From assembly GCF_013385825.1 (NCBI RefSeq), contig NZ_JACAPG010000023.1, positions 222,396 through 286,395 on the forward strand: a stretch of 64,000 bases of DNA. The letters run 5' to 3'. The translations under genes were made by a program, and so were the position numbers. Below the pieces are notes generated by a model. The model saw nothing but the letters and a program-made list of their open reading frames with translations. It did not search any database and had not been told where the DNA came from. The DNA is from Pseudomonas reactans (GTDB lineage Bacteria; Pseudomonadota; Gammaproteobacteria; Pseudomonadales; Pseudomonadaceae). Within the stretch, counting starts at the first letter, position 1. The number at the start of each line of letters is the position of its first letter. Positions 44,899 to 52,924 of this stretch are shown here, in pieces.

Positions 44899-45408
44899 AT
44901 GATTCCCAGGTTTTTACTCGCAGCCGCCACCTTGCTGCTGCTGACGGCGTGTGCCAAAGACGCCGCCAAACCCGAAACCACCGCTGAGACCGAAGCGGAG
45001 ACGGCCGCCGTCGAGCTGCACTTTCATGCGATCAACGGGCTCAACCCCGGCGCCAACGGCCAAGCCGCGCCAGTGCGGGTGCGCATCTTCGAACTGAAAA
45101 ACGCCGCCACCTTCGCCCGCTCCGATTACTTCGCATTGGCCGACCGTGCCCAATCCACCCTGGGCCTGGACCTGCTGGACCAGGACGAAGTGATGGTGCA
45201 GCCCGGCGAGCAACTGAGCATCCAGCGCGACCTCGACCCGTCCACACGCCAGATCGGCTTGCTGGTGGGCTATCGCGAGCTGGACCGCGCGCAATGGCGC
45301 ACGGTGATCAACGTGCCCGCGCGCCAATACACCGAATACCAGATCAGCCTCGATGTGCGTGCCGTGCGCGCCGACGTCGTGGTCACCCCATCCAGCCCTG
45401 CCCAATAA
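44899..45408 (+). CDS. tssJ: T6SS outer-membrane lipoprotein TssJ
   Basis: This is a 169-residue lipoprotein. The signal peptide ends in lipobox LTAC with Cys18 and Ala at +2, which sends it to the outer membrane. The mature domain is the TssJ beta-sandwich (VELHFHAINGLNPG, PVRVRIFELKNAATF, YFALADRAQSTLGLDLL). It anchors TssM to the outer membrane. GAGGACGCAGG precedes the ATG. Confidence 0.95.
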   Translation: MIPRFLLAAATLLLLTACAKDAAKPETTAETEAETAAVELHFHAINGLNPGANGQAAPVRVRIFELKNAATFARSDYFALADRAQSTLGLDLLDQDEVMVQPGEQLSIQRDLDPSTRQIGLLVGYRELDRAQWRTVINVPARQYTEYQISLDVRAVRADVVVTPSSPAQ

Positions 45409-45426
45409 GAAGCAATCGGAGCCCCC

Positions 45427-46761
45427 ATGTCCTGGAACAATCGCGTGGTCTGGTCGGAAGGCATGTTCATCGGAACGCAGCACTTCCAGCAGCATGACCG
45501 TTACCTGGAAAACCTGATCGATGCCCGCAGCCGCCCGTTGTCTGCCGGGGCCTGGGGTTTTTCCGAGCTGCTGATCGACCAGGGCCTGCTGGCCCAGGGC
45601 AAGCTGGCGATCGTCTCGGCGCGTGGCCTGTTGCCCGACGGCACGCCGTTCAACATTCCCCAGGACGATCTGGCGCCGAGCCCGCTGAACGTCGATGACA
45701 ACCTGCGCGATGGCCTGTTGTACCTGGCGCTGCCGCTTAAGCGTGCCGGTGCCCGCGATACTGTGGAGGAAGGCGAAGCCCTGGAGGCGGCGCGTTATGT
45801 GAGCCAGGTCCGCGAAGTGCGTGACGATAATGCACCCTTCGAAAACCGCGCACCGGTGGCCTTGGGCTCCCGGGCTCTGCGCCTGCTGACCACCCAGGAT
45901 GGCATCAGCGATTACGCCGCTATTGGCCTGGTGCGCATCAAGGAAAAACGCGCCGACCGCGCGCTGGTCATCGACGACACCTACATCCCGCCCGTGCTGG
46001 ACGTGGCGGCGAGCAAACCGCTGACGGCATTTCGCAGCGAGCTGCTTGGCCTGCTGCACCAACGAGGTGAAGCCCTGGCGGGGCGCGTGGTCGCTTCGGG
46101 CGCCGGTGGCGCGTCGGAGATTGCCGATTTCATGCTGCTGCAACTGGTCAACCGCGCCCAACCGCTGATCCAGCATTTGAGCCAGTTGAGCCCGCTGCAC
46201 CCGGAGCGTTTCTTCAGTGAATTGGTGAGCTTGGCCGGTGAGTTCTCGACCTTCTCGACCTCGGGCCGCCGTCCCCAGGAGTACCCGCAGTACCAGCACG
46301 ACGACCTGGCGCTGAGCTTTGCTCCGGTGATGGCCGCCCTGCGTGAAGCGCTGTCGATGTTGATCGACAGCAAGGCCACGCCAATCCCGATTGTGGAGAA
46401 AGCCTACGGCGTCCATGTGGCGATGCTGGCCGACAAGACCCTGCTCGACAACGCCAGCTTCATCCTCGTGGTGCGTGCCGATGTTCCCGGCGAAACCCTG
46501 CGCGCGCGCTTCGGCCAGCAGAGCAAAGTCGGTTCGGTGGAGCACATCCGCGACCTGGTCAACCTGCAACTGCCGGGCATCACCCTGTTGCCTCTGCCCG
46601 TGGCGCCGCGCCAATTGCCGTACCACGCAGGTTCCACCTACTACGAGCTAGATCGCGGCAGCGAGGCCTGGCAACAGCTGGGCAACTCCGGCGGCTTTGC
46701 CTTCCACATCGCCGGGCAGTTCCCGGGCTTGAACCTGGCCTTTTGGGCGATCCGAGGATAA
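45427..46761 (+). CDS. tssK: T6SS baseplate-membrane connector TssK
   Basis: This is a 444-residue protein starting MSWNNRVVWSEGMFIGTQHF, the standard TssK beginning. It contains HDRYLENLIDARSRPL and a C-terminal ITLLPLPVAPRQLPYHAG segment. TssK trimers link the TssEFG wedges to TssL and TssM in the inner membrane and act as adaptor for the phage-like baseplate. It lies 18 bases after tssJ with GGAG upstream. Confidence 0.96.
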   Translation: MSWNNRVVWSEGMFIGTQHFQQHDRYLENLIDARSRPLSAGAWGFSELLIDQGLLAQGKLAIVSARGLLPDGTPFNIPQDDLAPSPLNVDDNLRDGLLYLALPLKRAGARDTVEEGEALEAARYVSQVREVRDDNAPFENRAPVALGSRALRLLTTQDGISDYAAIGLVRIKEKRADRALVIDDTYIPPVLDVAASKPLTAFRSELLGLLHQRGEALAGRVVASGAGGASEIADFMLLQLVNRAQPLIQHLSQLSPLHPERFFSELVSLAGEFSTFSTSGRRPQEYPQYQHDDLALSFAPVMAALREALSMLIDSKATPIPIVEKAYGVHVAMLADKTLLDNASFILVVRADVPGETLRARFGQQSKVGSVEHIRDLVNLQLPGITLLPLPVAPRQLPYHAGSTYYELDRGSEAWQQLGNSGGFAFHIAGQFPGLNLAFWAIRG

Positions 46762-46767
46762 TCCGCG

Positions 46768-48057
46768 ATGCATCCCAATGATGATGACCGCACCCAGTTC
46801 ATGCCGCGTCCGGGCGGCCGGGCGCCGGAGCCTGCGCGTGCCGAACCTTCACCGCTGGCCATGCCGGCCGCGCCGATGCTCACCGGCAAGAGCCAGGGCC
46901 TCAACCCGCTGGAAAGCGCCGCCGGCCCGTTGTTGGCACTGCTGACGCGGCTGCGCAACACCATCTCCCACCCAGCGCCGGCCAGCCTGCGCGCGCAGTT
47001 GCTGGCGTATCTGCGCCAGTTTGAAGAGCGCGCCGAAGCGGCCGGTATCGCCCGCAACGAAGTGCTGCTGGCGCGTTATGCGCTGTGCACCGCGCTGGAT
47101 GAAGCGGTGTTGAGTACGCCTTGGGGCAGCACCAGTGACTGGGGCAAGCAGAGCCTGCTGATCACGGTGCATAACGAAGCTTGGGGCGGTGAGAAAGTCT
47201 TTCAGTTGCTCGACCATTGCCTGCAAAGTCCACGGGAACGCCTGTACCTGCTGGAGCTGCTGTACCTGTGCATGTGCCTGGGTTTTGAAGGCCGTTATCG
47301 CGTAATGAACGACGGCCGCAGTCAGTTGGAAACCCTGCGTGAGCGCACGGCTGCCGCCATTCGCAGCGCCCGTGGCGAACACGAACGTGAACTGTCGCCA
47401 CACTGGCGGGGCGTGACCGTGGCGCGGGATCGCTTGGCGCAATTCATGCCGCCGTGGATCGCCGTGGCTATCGGCGTGGCGCTGTTGCTGGCGCTGCTGT
47501 TTGGTTTGCGCATGAAGCTGGCGTCGGATGCCGAGCCGGTGTTCAAGAACATCCACGCCTTGGGCGAAATCCCGGTGCAGGCCATCGACCGTCCGGTGGC
47601 ACAACCCAAAGTAATCGAGCGCCCACGCCTGGCCGGTTTCCTGGTGGAAGACATCAAGGCCGGGCGCGTTGCTGTAGAAGATGCGGTCGACCGTTCAGTG
47701 GTGACCATCCGTGGCGACGAGCTGTTTGCGTCCGCCAGCTCCAGCATTGTCGATGACTACCAACCGCTGATGCTGCGCATCGCCGATGCCATTCGCAAAG
47801 TGAAAGGCCAGGTACGCGTGACCGGGCACAGCGACAACCGCCCGATTGCCACGCTGCGTTTCCCGTCCAACTGGGCGCTGTCGGAAGCGCGCGCCAAGTC
47901 TGTGCTGGAAATCCTCGCGGCCAAGACCGGCCAGGCGGATCGCTTCAGCGCCGAGGGCCGAAGCGACACCGAGCCAGTGGCGACCAACGCCACCGCAGAA
48001 GGCCGCGCCCGCAATCGTCGGGTTGAAATCACCGTATTGGCGGAGGGCGTCGAGTGA
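46768..48057 (+). CDS. tssL: T6SS inner-membrane protein TssL with OmpA domain
   Basis: This 429-residue protein has three parts. The N-terminal cytoplasmic DotU/ImpK hook domain (about 50-215; ALDEAVLSTPWG, KVFQLLDHCLQSP, LCMCLGFEGRYRV) is followed by a single TM helix near 227-248, then a periplasmic OmpA-like peptidoglycan-binding domain at about 310-429 (TGHSDNRPIATLRFPSNWALSE, RSDTEPVATNATAEGRARNRRVE). The first residues MHPNDDDRTQFMPRPGG carry a Thr9 in a setting like the PpkA phosphorylation site known for Agrobacterium TssL. GAGGA precedes the ATG. Confidence 0.95.
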   Translation: MHPNDDDRTQFMPRPGGRAPEPARAEPSPLAMPAAPMLTGKSQGLNPLESAAGPLLALLTRLRNTISHPAPASLRAQLLAYLRQFEERAEAAGIARNEVLLARYALCTALDEAVLSTPWGSTSDWGKQSLLITVHNEAWGGEKVFQLLDHCLQSPRERLYLLELLYLCMCLGFEGRYRVMNDGRSQLETLRERTAAAIRSARGEHERELSPHWRGVTVARDRLAQFMPPWIAVAIGVALLLALLFGLRMKLASDAEPVFKNIHALGEIPVQAIDRPVAQPKVIERPRLAGFLVEDIKAGRVAVEDAVDRSVVTIRGDELFASASSSIVDDYQPLMLRIADAIRKVKGQVRVTGHSDNRPIATLRFPSNWALSEARAKSVLEILAAKTGQADRFSAEGRSDTEPVATNATAEGRARNRRVEITVLAEGVE

Positions 48058-51000
48058 AGGCGTTTTTCAGTTTCATGATTCGCTGGGTGATTCCCGTGCT
48101 GGGCCTGATCGCCCTGAGCCTGATCATCTGGTTTGTCGGGCCGTTGCTCGACGTGCTGGTGCCGGAAGGGCGCCGCTGGGCGCTGATCATCCTGGTGTTC
48201 GCGGTGTGGATTGCCTACCGCGTATTCCGCATCATCCAGGCGCGGCGTCAGGCCGCCGAAGTGATGCGCAGCCTGGCCGCCGAAACCCCGGCTGACCCGA
48301 ACAGCGTTGCCACCGCCGAAGAACTCACCACCCTGCGCCAGCGCATGGACGAGGCCTTGGCGCTGCTGAAAAAGGCCAAGCTCGGTGGCGATGAGCGCCG
48401 CAACCTCTACGAGCTGCCGTGGTACGTGATCATCGGCCCACCGGGCTCGGGCAAGACCACGGCGCTGGTCAACTCCGGACTGCATTTCCCGCTGGCGGCA
48501 CAGTTGGGCGCCGGTGCCGTGCGGGGTGTCGGCGGCACGCGCAACTGCGACTGGTGGTTTACCGATCAGGCTGTGTTGCTCGACACCGCCGGGCGCTACA
48601 CCACCCAGGACAGCAACTCCACGGTGGATAAAGCCGCGTGGCTGGGCTTCCTCGACCTGCTGAAAAAGCAGCGTTCGCGTCGGCCGATCGATGGCGCCTT
48701 TATCGCCATCAGCCTGTCGGACCTGTTGCTCGGCACCGACGCCGAGCGCGCCGCCCACTCCGCCGCCATCCGCTTGCGGATCCAGGAGCTGTACACCCAA
48801 CTGGGCGTGCGCTTCCCGATCTACCTGATGCTGACCAAGCTCGACCTGGTGCCGGGCTTCATGGAGTTCTTCGACAACCTGAGCAAGGAAGAGCGCGCCC
48901 AGGTGTGGGGCATGACCTTTGCCCTGGACGACGGCAAAAACAGCGACAGCCCGTTGGCGCACCTGCAAAGCGAATTCGCCGGGCTGGAACAGCGCCTCAA
49001 CGAACGTCTGGTCGAACGCCTGCAACAGGAACGCGACCCGGCGCGGCGCGACCTGATCTACGGCTTCCCGCAGCAGTTCGGCGCATTGAAGGATTGCCTG
49101 CAAAGCTTCCTCGAAGGCGTGTTCAAGCCCAATGCCTTTGAAGAGCGCGTGTTGCTGCGCGGTGTGTATTTCACCAGCGGCACCCAGGAAGGCAGCCCGA
49201 TCGACCGCCTGATCGGCGCCATGGCTCAAAGCATGAACCTGGACCGCCAGCACCTGGCGCGTCAGAGCGGCACAGGGCGCAGTTACTTCATCGAAAAACT
49301 CTTCACCGCCGTGGCGTTTGCCGAGCGTGGCTTGGTCGGGGTGAACCCCAAGGTCGAGCGCCGACGCAAGTGGATTGCACGCGGCGTGCTGGCCGCCACC
49401 GTGGCGACTGTCGTGGTGGTCAGCGGTTTGTGGTGGATGAGTTACCGCGCCAACCAGGCGTATATCGCCCAGGTCGACCAGAAGGTCGCACCGCTGGGCC
49501 AGACCGTGCAGAACCTGAGCCCGGCGCAGCGTGACATCCTCGCGGTGCTGCCATTACTCAACGCCGTGAAGAACCTGGCCGGCGACTCGCCGAGCTGGTC
49601 CGAAGGCCTGGGGCTGTACCAGGGCGACATGCTTGAAGCCGAGTCCGCCAGCGTCTACCGCAAGCTGTTGATCGCCGTGTTCGCACCACGCCTGGTGACG
49701 CGCATCGAAGAACAACTGCACGGCGGCGGCAATTCCGACTTCCTCTATGAAGGCCTCAAGGCCTACTTGATGCTCGCCGATGCCGAGCACTACGACCCGG
49801 ACTTCATCAAGGCCTGGATCGCCCTCGACTGGGACCGCAACCTGCCGCGCGACTTGCCGGCCGATCAGCGCCAGGCATTGGCCGGGCACTTGCAGTCGCT
49901 GTTCGAACGCCATCCGCCCAATGCACGCCTGGATCCACGGCTGATCGACGACCTGCGCCGCCAACTGCAACAACTGCCGGTGGCTCAGCGCGTGTATGAC
50001 CGGGTCAAGCGCCAGAAACTGCCTGAAGGGATCCCGGACTTTCGCATCAACGAAGCAGCCGGTCGTGACGCGGCGCTGGTGTTCAGCCGCAAAAGTGGCA
50101 AGCCGCTGGGCGAGCCGTTGAGTGGGTTCTTCACCGCCAAGGGCTATCGCCAGGCGTTTTTGCTCAGCAGCCTGAACCAGACCGGCACCCTGGCTGAAGA
50201 GCAGTGGGTGTTGGGGCACGAACAGGCCGACCAGCAGAACGTGGTGAGCCTCGCCGCCGACGTACGCCGCCTGTATTTCCAGGATTACCAGCGTCAGTGG
50301 GACGCCATGCTGGCGGACATCGACTTTGTGCCGATTACCAGCGTGGCCCAGGCGGCCGACGTATTGCGGGTGATTTCCGGCCCGACTTCTCCGCTGAAAA
50401 AACTGCTGGTGGCGGTGGCCAAGGAAACCGATCTGCAAGCCGAAGAGCGCCAATTGGCCGCTAAAGGCGTGCCGGTGGAAGGCGGCGTCGACAAGCTCAA
50501 GGAGCGCCTAGGCAGCCTGCTTGGCCAGGAGCAACCGAGCGCCAATGCACCGGCTGCGGCGGATGATCCGGTGACCGCACACTTTGCCGAACTCAACAGC
50601 ATCGTCAGCAAGAATGAAGGCGAGCCAGCGGCCATCGATGGCCTGCTCACCGACATGAATGCGCTGTATGTGCAGGTCAGCGCCATGGTTGGCGCCAGCG
50701 GTGATGCCTTGCTCGGCGAGGCGAAGAACCAGGCGGCAGCGGCGGCCACGCGGGTCAGCCTGAATGCCGAACGCCAGCCGCCGCTGGTGCAGGGCATGGT
50801 CAAATCGGTGGTCAACTCCACCACCAACAGCATGATGGGCGGGGTGCGCAATCAACTGAACGCGGCCTGGGTCAGCGAAGTGGTCAACGTGTATCGCCAG
50901 TCCCTGGCCGGCCGCTACCCCATGTCGCCGGGCAGCGCGCGGGATGCCACCCTGGACGACTTCGGCCAGTTCTTCGGCGTGGGCGGGGTGATGGACAACT

Positions 51001-51554
51001 ACTTCCGCAAATACCTGCAGCCTTACGTAGACACCTCCGCGCAGACCTGGCGCTGGCAGCCGGGCGCGGCGCAGAAGCTGGGGATTGCGCCGGGCGTGCT
51101 GCAAACCTTCCAGCGCGCAGCGACGATCCGCGATGCGTTCTTCCGCGCTGGCGGCACCCAGCCGATTGTGCGGTTCGAACTCAAGCCGGTGTCGATGGAC
51201 CCGACCATCACCCAGTTCCTGCTGGACCTGGACGGTCAGCAACTGAGCTACGACCACGGCCCCAGCCGCCCAGTGGCGATGCAATGGCCGAACCCCGGCA
51301 GCATTGGCGTGGTGCGTATCTCCATCATGCCGCCGTCGGCCAGTGGCCGTTCCGGCGTGACCCTGGACGGACCGTGGGCCTGGTTCCGCTTGCTGGAACA
51401 GTCGGACCTCACCGCTGGTAATTCCCCGGACCGCTTCAACCTGCGCCTGCGTGTCGACGGTGCGAGCATTGCCTACGAACTGCGCGCCAACAGCGCCTTC
51501 AACCCGTTCAAGAGTCGCGTGCTCAGTGGCTTCAGCCTGCCGGAGCGGCTATGA
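48054..51554 (+). CDS. tssM: T6SS inner-membrane protein TssM (IcmF)
   Basis: This is an 1166-residue protein. Two TM helices lie at the N-terminus (about 5-60), then the cytoplasmic GTPase-like domain with an intact Walker A GPPGSGKTTAL near residue 127. A third TM (VATVVVVSGLWWMSY, about 445-463) precedes the large periplasmic domain that reaches TssJ, which includes the IcmF-related and C-terminal beta regions. It is the central trans-envelope component. The start codon is a GTG overlapping the tssL stop (GTGA). Confidence 0.96.
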   Translation: MKAFFSFMIRWVIPVLGLIALSLIIWFVGPLLDVLVPEGRRWALIILVFAVWIAYRVFRIIQARRQAAEVMRSLAAETPADPNSVATAEELTTLRQRMDEALALLKKAKLGGDERRNLYELPWYVIIGPPGSGKTTALVNSGLHFPLAAQLGAGAVRGVGGTRNCDWWFTDQAVLLDTAGRYTTQDSNSTVDKAAWLGFLDLLKKQRSRRPIDGAFIAISLSDLLLGTDAERAAHSAAIRLRIQELYTQLGVRFPIYLMLTKLDLVPGFMEFFDNLSKEERAQVWGMTFALDDGKNSDSPLAHLQSEFAGLEQRLNERLVERLQQERDPARRDLIYGFPQQFGALKDCLQSFLEGVFKPNAFEERVLLRGVYFTSGTQEGSPIDRLIGAMAQSMNLDRQHLARQSGTGRSYFIEKLFTAVAFAERGLVGVNPKVERRRKWIARGVLAATVATVVVVSGLWWMSYRANQAYIAQVDQKVAPLGQTVQNLSPAQRDILAVLPLLNAVKNLAGDSPSWSEGLGLYQGDMLEAESASVYRKLLIAVFAPRLVTRIEEQLHGGGNSDFLYEGLKAYLMLADAEHYDPDFIKAWIALDWDRNLPRDLPADQRQALAGHLQSLFERHPPNARLDPRLIDDLRRQLQQLPVAQRVYDRVKRQKLPEGIPDFRINEAAGRDAALVFSRKSGKPLGEPLSGFFTAKGYRQAFLLSSLNQTGTLAEEQWVLGHEQADQQNVVSLAADVRRLYFQDYQRQWDAMLADIDFVPITSVAQAADVLRVISGPTSPLKKLLVAVAKETDLQAEERQLAAKGVPVEGGVDKLKERLGSLLGQEQPSANAPAAADDPVTAHFAELNSIVSKNEGEPAAIDGLLTDMNALYVQVSAMVGASGDALLGEAKNQAAAAATRVSLNAERQPPLVQGMVKSVVNSTTNSMMGGVRNQLNAAWVSEVVNVYRQSLAGRYPMSPGSARDATLDDFGQFFGVGGVMDNYFRKYLQPYVDTSAQTWRWQPGAAQKLGIAPGVLQTFQRAATIRDAFFRAGGTQPIVRFELKPVSMDPTITQFLLDLDGQQLSYDHGPSRPVAMQWPNPGSIGVVRISIMPPSASGRSGVTLDGPWAWFRLLEQSDLTAGNSPDRFNLRLRVDGASIAYELRANSAFNPFKSRVLSGFSLPERL

Positions 51555-52204
51555 CGACGCTGGGTTTCTACGGCAAGTTGGCCAGTCGTGGTGACTTTGT
51601 CAGCCGCGCGCTACCCCAGAGTTTTATCGGCCCGTGGGACAGCTGGTTGGCGGCGGGTCTGCTCGCCAGCCAGAGCAGCCTGGGCGGCGACTGGCTCAAC
51701 ACCTACCTGGTCAGCCCGTTGTGGCGCTTTGTGCTGGCGCCGGGTGTATGCGGACCGGACGCGGCGGCGGGTGTGGTGATGCCGAGCATCGACCGGGTCG
51801 GGCGTTACTTCCCGCTGGCGGTGGTGACCTTGCTCGATCACGACACCAATCCTGCGTCCCTGGTCGGCGGGCCGGACACCTGGTTCGAGCAGGCCGAAGC
51901 GTTGCTGCTCAGCACCCTGGATGCCGGCGCCACCTTCGAAAGTTTTAATGATGGCCTCGACAGCCTGGGCTTTCCGGCGAGCGAGCCGCGCGCGGTGGGT
52001 GGCCGTTTCGCCGGCTTGCAACGGGTGGCCGCCACCGTGCCTCACGGGCGCATGACCGCCCTGGCCGAACAGGCCTGCGAAGGCGCGAGCCTGTGGTGGG
52101 GCCGTGGCTCGCAGACGATTTCCCCTGGTTTGTTGCGGTGTCAGGGCTTGCCTGCCGCCGGCGATTTTGCGCAGTTTTTGCTCGGACAAGAAGGTGTGGT
52201 GTAG
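51551..52204 (+). CDS. tagF: T6SS-associated TagF protein
   Basis: This 217-residue protein of the ImpM/TagF_N family starts MTTLGFYGKLASRGDFVSR, then PWDSWLAAGLLASQ and VMPSIDRVGRYFPLAVV. TagF represses H1-type systems post-translationally, acting with Fha independently of the PpkA pathway in P. aeruginosa. It overlaps the tssM stop by 4 bases and is directly abutted by pppA (TAG then ATG). Confidence 0.93.
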   Translation: MTTLGFYGKLASRGDFVSRALPQSFIGPWDSWLAAGLLASQSSLGGDWLNTYLVSPLWRFVLAPGVCGPDAAAGVVMPSIDRVGRYFPLAVVTLLDHDTNPASLVGGPDTWFEQAEALLLSTLDAGATFESFNDGLDSLGFPASEPRAVGGRFAGLQRVAATVPHGRMTALAEQACEGASLWWGRGSQTISPGLLRCQGLPAAGDFAQFLLGQEGVV

Positions 52205-52924
52205 ATGGGGTCGACGTACAAATCCGCGAGCAAAAGCCATGTGGGCATGGTTCGCCAGGTCAACGAAGACGCCTGCCTGGATCTGCCGGAAAACCGCCTG
52301 TGGGTGGTGGCCGACGGCATGGGCGGGCACGCGGCGGGGGATTACGTGAGCAGCCTGATCGTCGACAGCCTGCGCAGCGTGCCGGTGGGGCGCTCGCTGG
52401 ATGAATACACGGCGGCGCTGCGCAACGACCTGCTGCGCATCAACGCCGCCGTGCGCGAAGAAACCGCCCACCGTGGCGTGACCATGATGGGCAGCACCGT
52501 GGTGCTGTTGGCCGCGCGTGGCCTGCGCGGCGTTTGCCTGTGGGCTGGCGACAGCCGCTTGTACCGCCTGCGCGACGGCGTGCTGGAAGGCATCTCCCGC
52601 GACCACAGCTACGTGCAAGACCTGCAAGACAGCGGCCTGCTCAGCGAAGCCGACGCCCGCACGCATCCACGGGCCAATATCGTCACCCGTGCGATTGGCG
52701 TGGAAGCGCACCTGGAACTGGCGGTGGTTGACCTGCTGATCGCTCCCGGTGACAGCTATTTGCTGTGCAGCGATGGCCTGAACAAGACCGTCGAAGACCA
52801 TGAGATCCGCGAAGTCCTCGGCCACGACACGCCGGATGAAATCGTGCGCAGCCTGGTGCACCTGGGGCTCAACCGGGGTGCGCCGGACAACATCACCGCC
52901 ATCGTTGTGAAGGTATCGGCATGA
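52205..52924 (+). CDS. pppA: T6SS PP2C-type phosphatase PppA
   Basis: This is a 239-residue Stp1/PP2C phosphatase. Metal-binding motifs are RQVNEDACLDL, VVADGMGGHAAGD, CLWAGDSRLYRLR, YLLCSDGLNKTV and GAPDNITAIVVKV. It removes the phosphate that PpkA places on threonine, which switches the secretion system off. Its stop overlaps the ppkA start (ATGA). Confidence 0.96.
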   Translation: MGSTYKSASKSHVGMVRQVNEDACLDLPENRLWVVADGMGGHAAGDYVSSLIVDSLRSVPVGRSLDEYTAALRNDLLRINAAVREETAHRGVTMMGSTVVLLAARGLRGVCLWAGDSRLYRLRDGVLEGISRDHSYVQDLQDSGLLSEADARTHPRANIVTRAIGVEAHLELAVVDLLIAPGDSYLLCSDGLNKTVEDHEIREVLGHDTPDEIVRSLVHLGLNRGAPDNITAIVVKVSA

